NCBI GenBank assembly: GCA_037367405.1
Contig: JAZKJV010005547.1
Coordinates: forward strand, 594,612-658,611
Source: Ottelia alismoides
Lineage: Eukaryota; Streptophyta; Magnoliopsida; Alismatales; Hydrocharitaceae
Reading direction: 5' to 3'
DNA length: 64,000 nt
Shown: positions 1 through 9,269 of the stretch, one piece after another
Layout: each line of letters opens with the position of its first letter
Position numbering within the stretch: the stretch's first letter is position 1
Program-made: the position numbers and the translations under genes
Notes under the pieces: generated by a model
Told to the model about the DNA's origin: nothing
What the model saw: the letters and a program-made list of their open reading frames with translations, nothing else
Database searches by the model: none

Positions 1-1190
1 CCTGTAGCTTTGGTTTGCTCACCCGTGCAATCATCCAATCAATTTCAACCTGGAATCCGTCATAGTTTTCGAACCTCCTTCTCAACATGTGTTTCTTGTA
101 CTTCTATTAAAACCTACTTCATTATGTAATCTTCATTCATGGCCATTTTCCAGAAGAGAGAACATGTGGTCCTTTCTTATTAGAATTGAACCTTCTGTTT
201 TCTCAGCATTTTAGCAGAAATATGGGGTTATGCTTCTTCGAAACACTTTTTGAATTTTCTTTACAATCACATACATTCAAATCTACTATATGCACACGGT
301 TTCCTTCCATGTCTACAGATCAATAACTAATTTGTGTAATTAATTTGTAGAGATAAGGTATCTGGCAAATGCCATTTGTCCAAGTGGGAGGAATTCGATC
401 GTTGTACGTAAGTCAACAGTGGGTTCTCAGTCAAGAAGGCTTCTAATGCCCTCTCGCATCAATCTGTGTTTGTTCCCAGGATAGTGTATTCCATGTCTAC
501 AGATCAATAACTGGTCGTGTAATTATTTTGTAGAGATAAGATATCTATCCAGATCTTCGTCTATGCATCGGGGGGCTAATGCGCTTTATTTTGCCTCTGG
601 CCCAAGGCTTGCAGTAATTATGTATACGCCGCTACCCCTGTTAGCGATTTTACCCATTTCTGTCTAGACATTTGGTATGTTCGCCTGGTGGCTAATGTGC
701 TAATTACCTGTACACACATTACTGTTTAGACATTTCCCCTGTAATCCGTGCCTTGCGAGGAATGTTCTATGTTGATAAGTGTCGCCCTGTAATTATGATG
801 TGTCTGTCTATCACTAATCACCACCTAGAACTAGTACATAGACATGACTGGCGGCAAAGCAACTGCCTCTTGTATATGTGTCAACCACCCATCTCAAATT
901 AAGGTGCCTTCCAAACAGCAGAGCTAGATGCCTCTTATATTTTTGTTTCTCTGATTGTGTAGTTCGCCTGTTCAGATTTGTGTTTACAATCAATGTACCC
1001 AGCGTAGTGGATGCGTCTTCAATTGGTAAGTCTACAAATTTCTTGAAATACTTAACAACCAGGACTAGCTTCTACCAAATATTATGTGGAGACAATTCAA
1101 TTATCTAGTAGCTTAATGAGGTTATATCGTTCTACTTGAAATGGCCTTCTGTTGCGGAGGCCCTCTGTATAAAAAATCATGCATCATAGT
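1..1190. other. Unassigned AT-rich sequence left of Harbinger copy 1
   Basis: No reading frame here shows a recognisable domain. The only structure I see is a direct repeat (listed separately). The stretch may include the 5' flank or 5' untranslated part of the Harbinger element that starts near 1240, but I could not find a Harbinger-type terminal repeat in it, so the element's left end is undefined. Confidence 0.5.
306..547. repeat. Pair of direct repeats of about 58 bp
   Basis: The block at 306-364 recurs at 490-547. Both begin TCCATGTCTACAGATCAATA and end in TTTGTAGAGATAAG followed by TATCT, with a few substitutions and one small indel. The units lie about 185 bp apart. No function is evident. 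Confidence 0.7.
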
Positions 1191-1254
1191 TGGTTAGCAA
1201 TATGATTTTAAAGCTAAATTTATGTATGCGTAGAGGGAACATAGAAAGAGAGTG

Positions 1255-2200
1255 ATGGACGGACAACCTGAGATCCCTGTGGTAGGATCGACACACATTG
1301 CACAATGGAATTCTACAGTGGACAGTATTTTCGTTGATGTAATGTTAGAGCACGAGACATCATGGGCATGAAGCACGTTTACAGTTCTTGGATGGCATTC
1401 CATTGTCTGGAGGTTCAATGAACTGAGCTGCCTTAGCTACACAAAGGTGCAACTCCAACATTGCTGGAAAAACATGAAGAAGGACTACGCCTCATATCTC
1501 TACCTCTGCGACAAGTCTGGTTGGGATTGGGATACCATCTACAACAGGCCTATTCCTCCATCAGAGGATGCTTGGTTTGAGGTAATGAAAATCTATAACT
1601 TCTCGTTAGAATTTGAAACCTGTCATGGATAACTGAACTTTAAAAAATAGCTTGCAGATCGATATCGTAAATATCGCCACAAGCCATTTCTATACTTTGG
1701 CGATATTCAGAGGTTTCTGTCAAAGGACATCACCACTGGAGTGCATGCAAGCTCAACGCGGCAGCAAGGGACAAGCAAGTGATGGGGCCATCAAGTTCAC
1801 GACAAGCTGCAAGGCAGAGGGAATTGAATTTCGACGAAAATCTAGATGATAGCGAGGAGATGACTCCTACACCCTCATCTCGAAAGAGAACAACCGATAG
1901 TCGATCAGGAAATAGTATAAAATCAAGGAGTGGAGGGGCGTCGTATGAAGCAGGGCAAGAATTGCTAGAGAAGTTTTTGAGCACTCTGTTGAAGAAGTTT
2001 GCTGAGGGGAGACATGATCATGATGAACTGGCAATGCAACATGTAGGGAAGTAAGCGCTTTCAGGTCGGACCTTGACATCGATCAGTTTGAAAGGATAAT
2101 AGAGAAGCTAGCAACAACGAGTGGTAGAAATGTTTTCTACCATGTCAAAGGCGACCCCGATAAGCTGAATGAATGGATTGAGAGGACCATTCGTCGTTGA
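1255..2200 (+). pseudogene. Harbinger SANT/Myb-like DNA-binding partner protein, broken
   Basis: In plant Harbinger elements a SANT-type protein binds the terminal repeats and works with the nuclease. Here the trihelix-like SANT core is visible as FNELSCLSYTKVQ..HCWKNMKKDY..YLYLCDKSGWDWD between about 1330 and 1575, with spaced tryptophans and the lysine-rich third helix. A stop follows ETSWA at about 1366. A probable intron begins after the AWFEV codons near 1580 and ends before 1652. The second exon continues with the conserved YRKYRHKPFLYF segment, then changes frame near 1780 and again near 2054. The C-terminal part from 2055 ends in a helix (DPDKLNEWIERTIRR) and the TGA at 2198-2200. The same C-terminal segment is found in copy 2 at 25030-25318, which confirms the frame. 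Family assignment is firm; the exact exon borders are inferred. Confidence 0.75.
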
Positions 2201-2532
2201 AGGATATAATCATCGCCAGATTTTACTCACTTTGCCAAACTTTATTAGATAGTGTTAAGACCGTGTTGAACTTATGCTATTTAAGACATTTTTTAACCTT
2301 AACGGTTAAAACTTTATTGCAGCCCATTGCTATGGGCATTAGGGTTACTCAACAGGAAGAAGTCCATGCAGACAAGAAGTATATGCCAATGTGCATATTA
2401 CTTGTTCGTAAAAATTTGTTATCTTTCTTGCAGGTTCTGATCTTGCCGCGACGTCCGGCTTTTAATACTATATTTTCCTCTGTCAAGTTTTATCTGCTGA
2501 GATTAACAAATCTGCAGGGACAGTAGTTGATC

Positions 2533-2680
2533 TTCCAGGTTGCATGTGAAGGAACCGGACTTTGTTGTCAGTTAATTACATTCTTGGAGGTTCTACGCTT
2601 CCTGGTTGCTAGTGAAGGGACATTAGGTAATTTACATTGATGTAGGTTATGCGCTACCAGGTTGCTAGTGAAGGAAGCGT
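2533..2680 (+). repeat. Three degenerate units between the SANT and transposase genes
   Basis: The motif CCAGGTTGCTAGTGAAGG recurs, with small changes, at about 2534, 2600 and 2656, spaced about 55-65 bp. It lies in the non-coding gap between the SANT and nuclease genes of Harbinger copy 1. I see nothing else in this gap. Confidence 0.5.
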
Positions 2681-2937
2681 TCATAAGTTAGAATACAATA
2701 TTTGATCATGTTTTCTAATAGGATGTGCTCATGTGAATACTGCATCGGCAAGTAATCTTCTATTTTACGCAATTTATTTGTCCCATAGTTTATTGTGGAA
2801 ACAGAGTTTGTCTACGCTCGATCGAATTACAGGGGGTTAGGGCGTCATTTTCTTTACACATTTCTATGCGACTAAAACATCAGATTTATGTTGCATTGGT
2901 TACGATAATTTTTGATTGGTCGAAAGTACTTTGTCAG

Positions 2938-4197
2938 ATGGCCTTGCGTAGCTACAATCCATTTGAGGATTTCAGGGATCAAGCAGTAATAGCCTGCATT
3001 GGCATAGTGGGCGCTCTTGCGATAGAAGAGTGGGAGGGTGAGTCGACCGCCAGATGAGTTCCCCGACCCTTGCATACAAGACCTCTCAGCGGACGGGAAT
3101 GGGTTAAGGAGATGCTTGCGGGCCATGATGATAGGGCATTTCAGAACTTTTCGAATGAGACCGCCCATGCTGAGAAGGTCCGTCCGGGTCCTAATCGAAC
3201 AGGGGTTAATGCATACGAGGAACATGGATGTGGTGGAGCAAGTTTATATATTTCTATACGCCTTCACCAATGGTCATTCTAATAGAATAATCCAAGAAGC
3301 CTTCCAGCATAGTACATAGACCATATCACGCCATAATAAAAGGGTTCCCACGAAGATACTGATGTTGGAGCAGGAGTACATTCGACTGGCTCCGCCCGTC
3401 ACCTCGGAGATAATCACTTCAGACCCCCGATACTACCCGTACTTCAAAGTAAATGCATGAATGTAGGACACTTTGCTTCTGATTATCTATTCCTTTTCTC
3501 AATTTCCCGCTTTTGCATAGGGATTCATAGGAGCGATAGACGGAATATACATTCCATCTCATGTTCATCCCGATGAAGAAGGAGCATATCGGTGCAGGAA
3601 ACTATTTCCAGCACAACATGTTATGGTTGCAGTTGACTTCAACCAATGTTTTACGTACGTCGTTACGGGTTGGGAAGGTTCCTATGCGGATATGACTGTG
3701 CTTCGATATTCTGTCAAGAGTGGCTCTTTTCTTGTCCTAGAGGATTGCAAATATTTAGTAGATTGTGGTTACTCGAATACGGACACTTCCATCGCCACAT
3801 ATAGAGGTGCCCTGTACCATCTTCCTGCTGGGCGGGCACGTGGGTGTCTTTATGAAAATCATAAGGACCTATTTAATCATCGCCATGCTAGTCTGCACAA
3901 TGTAGTGGAGCGCACCTTCGGTGTGTGGAAGAATAAGTTTCATTGCTTGTGAGATATGCCATCATACTCATTTGACATACAAAGGGACGTTGTAAGAGCC
4001 ACCTGCATCATTCACAACTTCATACGGTTGAACTCATTCACAACTTCATACGGTTGAACGACGGAGATTCTATATCCGTCGATGACGAAGAGGACATCTT
4101 GCCCGAGGAGGTTGATGAAGACCAAAATCAGAGTGTTGGCATCCTTCATGATGATATTTGTCGGGTAAGGTTTTGCGAGAAAGAATCGCTCAAGTAA
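2938..4197 (+). pseudogene. Harbinger DDE transposase (HARBI1-type nuclease), broken
   Basis: This would be the nuclease that cuts the terminal repeats and joins them to a TWA target. I chose the ATG at 2938 because the following codons (ALRSYNPFEDF) align with copy 2 (STRSYNPFADV). Exon 1 carries the helical N-terminal part (HMLRR/VLIEQGLMHTRNMD) but changes frame near 3050-3070 and again near 3310-3360. A GT-AG intron at 3449-3520 matches the intron position in copy 2. Exon 2 encodes the catalytic core: first Asp in GFIGAIDGIYIP, second Asp in YLVDCGYSNTD, Glu in NVVERTFGVWKNKF. A TGA at 3952 follows FHCL, where copy 2 continues with RDMPAYPFNIQRD; the homologous frame then runs on past 4000, where about 30 bp (ACTTCATACGGTTGAAC) are duplicated in tandem. 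All three catalytic residues are visible, but the gene is a pseudogene. Confidence 0.85.
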
Positions 4198-4361
4198 TGT
4201 GGAATAATAGACGAAGGAGACAATCGTAGTGGAGTAATAGACTTGAAATTTTATAATGTACAAGTTGCCCTTCTATGTTTTACGCATCAAGTTAATCTTC
4301 ATTTGCCTACGTTATTGTCTGTCTATGTAATCCTAATATTTTTTTCCATAAAGAAATAACG

Positions 4362-4778
4362 ATGCAATCAACTGAAAGATGCCGTTGTGGGAACCCATTG
4401 GTTCTAAACTACGAAGAAGGGAACGAGAACCCGGTGAGACGACTCTTCTACATGTGCTCAACGAGTCGATGCGATTTATCATCAACTGTATGTCTGTGTA
4501 CCACGGACAATGGAGAATCTGGCAGATGAATTCTTCTTTTTGGCTTATCGATATGGGAAAAAGAACATGAAAATAGAGAACTTCGTCGAAAGCTTGAAAT
4601 TGCCTTGAAATATTTAGGGGAAAAAGAAAACAAATTCAGATGTCTCTACTCCGAGCAAGAAGAAACTGGAGGCACGAGAGCTTCCTCGGAGGAGATGGTG
4701 GAGTCGCTGCGACTGCAAATGCGAGATGCATAAATTGACGTGGTTGAAGACAACATGATTGATAAGCATGTCATCTGA
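4362..4778 (+). pseudogene. GRF-type zinc finger plus coiled-coil protein of the Harbinger element
   Basis: The ATG at 4362 opens a frame with CRCGNPLVLNYEEG then RRLFYMCSTSRCD, the cysteine and aromatic spacing of a GRF zinc finger, a small nucleic-acid-binding domain. The second half is charged and helical (EKEHENRELRRKLEIALKYL), probably a coiled coil. TGA at 4527 and TAA at 4731 interrupt the frame, which is otherwise held to the terminal stop at 4776-4778 after NMIDKHVI. The intact homologue at 22410-22832 ends DDDIVDKHVLE, so both copies carried this gene. It lies just downstream of the nuclease on the same strand. Its role in transposition is unknown to me. Confidence 0.65.
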
Positions 4779-5111
4779 CTCTTGTTTTTTTGTGGCTATT
4801 TCAAGTAGAATATGTAATCATGCTATGGTGGGAGTACTCCTCACGCATTTTCGATCTTTTTTTTTGTCGTGGTCAAATATTTTGTCTTTCTGTGCCCCTG
4901 CATTGTAATGCATTTTCCAATTCCAAGCATCGTATTTTGTGCACTGTGCAGTTGTAGCGAATATGGGTTTGTTGGCTTCGCAAGGGTAAAAACGGTTGAA
5001 TCCTACCATTCCAATTTTAAATTAATTAACCGATTCAAGAAGGCAAAGAGAATAGACAAACATTAAAAAGAACTTTCTGACATTAATAATCTTCCATCAA
5101 ATTGAAATAAT

Positions 5112-5372
5112 ATATTTTGGCCCTCTGAGATATTGCAATTTCAATTATACCCCTCTCTTTCTTGAAATATCAGTTGCGCCCCTACCTTCTTCAAGGTTAA
5201 CGGTTTTGCCCTTTGGTAATATCAGTTATGCTCCTACTGTACCTTAACAGAAGGGCAAAACTGTGAACTTTCGAAGTAGGTAGGGGCAGAACTGATATCT
5301 CAAAAAAAGGGAGGGACATAACTGAAATTGCAATATATCATAGGGGCACAACTGCTACAATGGAAAATAGTG
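5112..5372. mobile_element. Mutator-type foldback MITE, copy 1 (old)
   Basis: The left half (CCCTCTGAGATATTGCAATT, then CAATTATACCCCT and CAGTTGCGCCCCT) is the inverted complement of the right half (GTAGGGGCAGAACTGATAT, GGGACATAACTGAAATTGC, TAGGGGCACAACTG), with a short centre near TACCTTAACAGAAGGGC. This is the same family as the element at 6943-7205. Terminal bases are eroded and I could not find a target duplication, so the limits are approximate. Confidence 0.75.
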
Positions 5373-5529
5373 TTGAACAAGTAGTAATAACCCAACCATA
5401 ATGATAATACCTATAATCAATCATCACATCAAATCATACCACATCCACCCCACCCTCTATCCAAACACCTACTATTCAAATTGGATTATCCATCTCCCCA
5501 TCCTCTCTCAGAGGTGAGATACCTAGGGA

Positions 5530-5710
5530 TGAGCATTGGGCTGGGCCAGCCCGACCCGGCCCAAGTCCAAGTTAGCATTGAGCCGGGCCTGGGTCAGATA
5601 TATAGGCCCAAAAGAATTTTGGGCCGGGTTTGGGCTTGAGTCGGTCCAGCCTGCTTAGCCAGAAAGCCCGACCCGAATAATGGCCCATGATTGCTGACCC
5701 TTCCCATTCT
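5530..5710. repeat. GGGCC-rich interspersed repeat
   Basis: The stretch is dense in GGGCCGGG, GCCCGACCC and GGCCCAA words, starting near CTAGGGATGAGCATTGGGC and ending near GCCCGACCCGAATAATGGCCC. Repeats of this composition are common in plant genomes and are often short non-autonomous DNA elements. I could not define terminal repeats or a target duplication. Confidence 0.45.
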
Positions 5711-5858
5711 AATTTCCATCAGTGACATGCATCCTCTTCCAATTAGAAATTATACAATAATACAACTGGACAGCGATGACCCATTACACGCGCCCCTCCT
5801 ACGTTTCGTGCCCCTTCGATTCTTCCATTCCAAGTCTAAAATGACAACCACCTAAGTT

Positions 5859-6278
5859 GTGTCGATCCCATCCCTACCGCTACCAGACCCCACTCCAACC
5901 AGCGCACGACATCGCCAACCTCGCCGTCGTGGCTCCTCCCCTTCGGCTTCTGCAGTCTGCACACCATTCAGGCTTCGATCTCACGGATTACCGGCTCCTC
6001 TTCTCCGCAGTCCTCCGCAGTCCCACAAATTCGTAGTCTTCAAGCCCGCACCGAGCTTTCCCCCTTCGGGCGTCCTCCTTCGCGCTTTGTGCTCCACTCC
6101 TCCGTGCGGTCGCATCGCACGGCTTCATGGCCTCCACCTCTCTGCTGAAATCTGCAGTACGCATCGGCACCGGCACAACCCAGTCCCCGTGCGATCTCGT
6201 GGCCTCCGCCTCTCTGCTTCAAAGGTATTACAAACTAGTTGTGAGCCATTGCAAAGTCAACACTCATTCAACGACTAG
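5859..6278 (+). CDS. Possible 5' exon of an unidentified gene (139-codon open frame)
   Basis: The open frame starts at ATG 5859 and is rich in Ser, Pro, Arg and Leu (SLPLPDPTPTSARHRQPRRR near the start), with few acidic residues. This resembles an organelle-targeting leader but shows no domain. GC content is clearly higher than in the flanks and drops sharply after about 6220. A splice-donor-like CAAAG/GTATTAC lies at 6223, so the exon could end there. It could be a decayed host gene, a captured fragment or chance. I do not recognise the product. Confidence 0.2.
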   Translation: MSIPSLPLPDPTPTSARHRQPRRRGSSPSASAVCTPFRLRSHGLPAPLLRSPPQSHKFVVFKPAPSFPPSGVLLRALCSTPPCGRIARLHGLHLSAEICSTHRHRHNPVPVRSRGLRLSASKVLQTSCEPLQSQHSFND

Positions 6279-6315
6279 TCCCTTATTCTTTATGTTACAT
6301 CTGCAGGTGATTTAG

Positions 6316-6942
6316 TAGTAGTTTATAATTACTTCTTTTCAGTTTAATATACATGTGCATGAGTACAGTTTTTGAGATACTTTGAAGTACCATGCATGAC
6401 TAGAACAAACTTTTAGGCTGCTACTGATCGTGCAATAGTAAGAGCTCCTAGTGTTCAATAAGCTACCTACCAGAAAGGGACATGAGCTGCCCATTCAAGT
6501 GAATCAATAGACTAATAGACCCATCAATTGGTTGCTCAGTAAGAAAAATGGTTTCCATTTCCAGTCTGATTAGGCTAACTTCTTACTATAATTTCAAGGT
6601 TGATTTTGTACTCTTTATAGATAAGGACTTTACTTCCCTATGAAAATATTAGAATATATTTTTGGTGGAAAATCTAGCGCAAGATCTAAATCGTATAATA
6701 AGAGACACGAATTACAAGGTCCAGCACACACATTCTCTCAAAATTAAGTCAATCAGCCATATCTTCCTTCACAATTACATATTATACATCATCTCATCTT
6801 CTGTATCCAAGTGAGACCATTTTTACAATCACATGGCTATGCAAACACTGCATAAGTACATGGTACATAATTTAGCCAAAAGTCAACATCTTTCCAAAGG
6901 GATTTCATTAGGTTACAAGACATTCTCCAAGGATTTAAAAAT
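6316..6942. other. Unassigned AT-rich spacer
   Basis: No coding frame, repeat or RNA gene that I can support. It separates the GC-rich open frame at 5859-6278 from the foldback element at 6943. Confidence 0.5.
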
Positions 6943-7205
6943 GGATTTTTATCAGTTGTGCCCCTCTGAGATATTGCAATTTCAATTATGCCCCTCCCTT
7001 TTTTGGAATATCAGTTATGCCCCTACATTCTTGCAAAATTCACAGTTCTGCCCTTTTGTAATATCAATTATGCCCCTACTTTACCTTAACAGAAGGGCAC
7101 AACTGTGAATTTTGCAAGAATGTAGGGGCATAACTGATATTCCAAAAAAGGGAGGGGTATAACTGAAATTGCAATATCTCAGAGGGGCACAACTGATAAA
7201 AACCC
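6943..7205. mobile_element. Mutator-type foldback MITE, copy 2, 263 bp
   Basis: Almost the whole element is one inverted repeat: GGATTTTTATCAGTTGTG at the left end pairs with CACAACTGATAAAAACCC at the right end, and the arms continue to a small centre near 7085. The flanks TTTAAAAAT (6934-6942) and TTTAAAAAA (7206-7214) agree at eight of nine bases. A 9-bp target duplication is typical of Mutator-like elements. Words of the form TTRTGCCCCT recur every 30-35 bp along each arm. There is no coding capacity. Confidence 0.85.
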
Positions 7206-7214
7206 TTTAAAAAA

Positions 7215-7553
7215 TGGTAAACAACGGCTTGGAAAGTATGCTCACATGAAGAAGAGGGGTCAACTATGTCACATCTTTAAATCCAACATACACAGTTATC
7301 TGAATTGAATAATGTTATATGTATAATACAATTAACATGTATAACAGATAATAACATGTTCTCATTCATCTTCTTGCTGCAGAATTCGCATATTATTGCA
7401 TATATAAATCAAAAGTTGATTGATACTCTGAGTTCTTTGTTCTGTTTCTTGTATTATAAACTGAATTCTAATCCTAGTTCCAAGAATTTCTCAGGTACAA
7501 TATTTGTTAATCACATTTGATATGCTATTATATTTATATTGTCTCAGCATAGA
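7215..7553. other. Unassigned AT-rich spacer between two Mutator-type elements
   Basis: I see no gene or repeat here, only low-complexity AT-rich sequence. Confidence 0.45.
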
Positions 7554-7562
7554 TATATTTTT

Positions 7563-8860
7563 GGGATTTTATCACTTGTGCCCCTCCGAGATATCGCAAT
7601 TTCAGTTATGCCCCTATCTTTTTGGTAATATCAGTTGTGCCCCTCAATTCTTTCTCCGTCATCAGTTGTGCCCTTCCGTCAGGTTGACCATCAATGAATT
7701 GACTTAACCATGGTTTTTTCAAACCTTGATGCATTTAAGAGGGGTATTATTGTCCAGAGTCCTCTTCTTCCTCCTCCAACCTCCTCCTCCTCCCTCTCCG
7801 CCCGGAGTTCGCATGCACCTGCACCACGCACGGCCACACCATGCCCTCCTACTGCCTTAACCATTGATTATAGCCGTCACGTTCTTCCCCGCGTGCCCTC
7901 CCTTGCTGTGCACGTACAGTAGCCGGGGCGGAGGAGGCGGTGCGGGGCTGGCGGCGCGGGGGAGGGAAAGGCTGGGAGCGTGGGGCAGGGGAGGGCTGGG
8001 CGACGCGGGGGAGGGGTTGGCTGGGCGGCGTTGGGGAGGGAAGGGTTGGGCGGCACGGGGGCGGCGCGGTGCGGGGTTGGGCGGCGTGGGGGAGGGGAGG
8101 GCTGGGCGGCGCGGGGGTGACACGATGCAGGGCTGGGCGGCGCGGGGGAGGGGAGGGCTGGGCGGCACGGGGGAGGGGTTGGCTGGGCGGTGCGGTGGAG
8201 GGAAGGGCTGGGCGGCGCGGGGGAGGGGAGGGCTGGGTGGCACGGGGGTGACACGGTGTGGGGCTAGGCAACACGGGGGAGGGGAGGGCTGGGCGGCGCA
8301 GGGGCGACACGGTGCGGGGCGCGGTGGCGCGGGGGAGGGGCTGGCTGGGCGGCGCGGGGGAGGGAAGGGGTAGGGGGAGGGGACGTAGGGGGCGGTGCCG
8401 TGCGGGAGGGGACGGTGCGGGGGAGGGGGTGGAGCCGTGCAGGGCAGGAGGAGGGGGAGCAGGCGGGGAAGGGGAAGGGGACGCAGGGGGCGGCGCCTTG
8501 CGGGAGGGGGCGGTGCCGGGCTGGGGAGGAGTTGCAGAGCTGGGGAGGAGTTGCGGGGAGCTCGGGGCGGAGCTGGGAGGAGGTGCGGGTTGGGGAGGAG
8601 GAGGTTGGAGGAGGAGGAAGAAGATGGGGAAAGAGGAGAAAGAAGATGATGTAAAATGACGATATAATCTAAAAAGTTAAAACTAATTCCGCTTTTGCCC
8701 TCAAAGTTAACGGCCGTTTGCACTGTGGATGGACGGTCACTAACCTGAGGGGCACAAGTGATAAATTAGCAAGAATTGAGGGGCACAACTGATATTACCA
8801 AAAAGATAGGGGCATAACTGAAATTGCGATATCTCGGAGGGGCACAAGTGATAAAATCCC
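7563..8860. mobile_element. Mutator-type element with captured GC-rich interior (Pack-MULE-like)
   Basis: The first 90 bases (starting GGGATTTTATCACTTGTGCC) are matched exactly, in inverted orientation, by the last 90. The flanks at 7554-7562 and 8861-8869 are both TATATTTTT, an exact 9-bp target duplication, which fits a Mutator-like element and a recent insertion. The 1.1-kb interior has nothing in common with the short MITEs of the same family. It starts with a CT-rich stretch (7760-7800), has a G-rich minisatellite core, and ends in a GA-rich stretch (8590-8650) that is roughly the inverse of the CT-rich one. There is no transposase, so it would need one supplied in trans. Calling it a Pack-MULE is inference, because I cannot identify a parent gene. 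Confidence 0.85.
7925..8380. repeat. G-rich minisatellite inside the Mutator-type element
   Basis: The words GGGCTGGGCGGC and GCGCGGGGGAGGGG alternate many times with irregular spacing of roughly 24-45 bp. Long open frames occur in several reading frames on both strands simply because stop codons are rare in such sequence (Pro-rich on -, Gly/Arg-rich on +). I do not annotate them as genes. The many runs of three or more G on one strand would allow G-quadruplex formation. Confidence 0.8.
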
Positions 8861-9269
8861 TATATTTTTTACATTTGATTCATCTTTTCCTTTCTTTATA
8901 TTTTTTTATTGTTTAATTTTATTAAACCACACAGTTTGCCCACTCTTTAAGGGCACGTTTGGTTGGGGTGTGGGTTGGGTTGGGGCAACCCTGTCAGTGT
9001 GGGTTGGTAGGGTGGATAGTCCAGTTGTAATAGTAGGTGTTTGGATAGGAAGAGGGTTGGGTTAGAGTTGGATGTGACATGATGTGATGTATTGATGGAT
9101 TGGAGTGGGGTGGTTTATGATTGAGTTATGATTGTATACGATGGTAAATAAATAATGATTTCTTGAATTTTAAAAGGTTGTCTTAAAATATCTTGTATGC
9201 AGGTGATTTTAGCCGCATGTTGTGGTGTATTTGCAAAGGTTATCCTCGAAAATATTGTATTAAGATACT

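Larger units (their letters stand above)
1240..5500 (+). mobile_element. PIF/Harbinger element copy 1, decayed, three genes
   Basis: Three genes in a row on the + strand are a SANT/Myb-like DNA-binding protein (1255-2200), a DDE nuclease (2938-4197) and a GRF-type zinc finger/coiled-coil protein (4362-4778). The same three genes occur in the same order in copy 2 (22410-25318, - strand). The 3' end near 5384-5500 matches, in inverted orientation, the terminal region of copy 2 just inside 8951. A Mutator-type foldback element (about 5112-5372) sits in the 3' part. Every gene has stops or frameshifts, so this copy cannot transpose alone. Both ends are approximate: the terminal repeats appear eroded. 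Confidence 0.8.

Noticed and set aside
7857..8723. Long open frames on both strands (up to 288 codons, Pro-rich or Gly/Arg-rich)
   Set aside because: They overlap in several frames over a G-rich minisatellite that contains few stop codons. None has a domain, so they are by-products of base composition.
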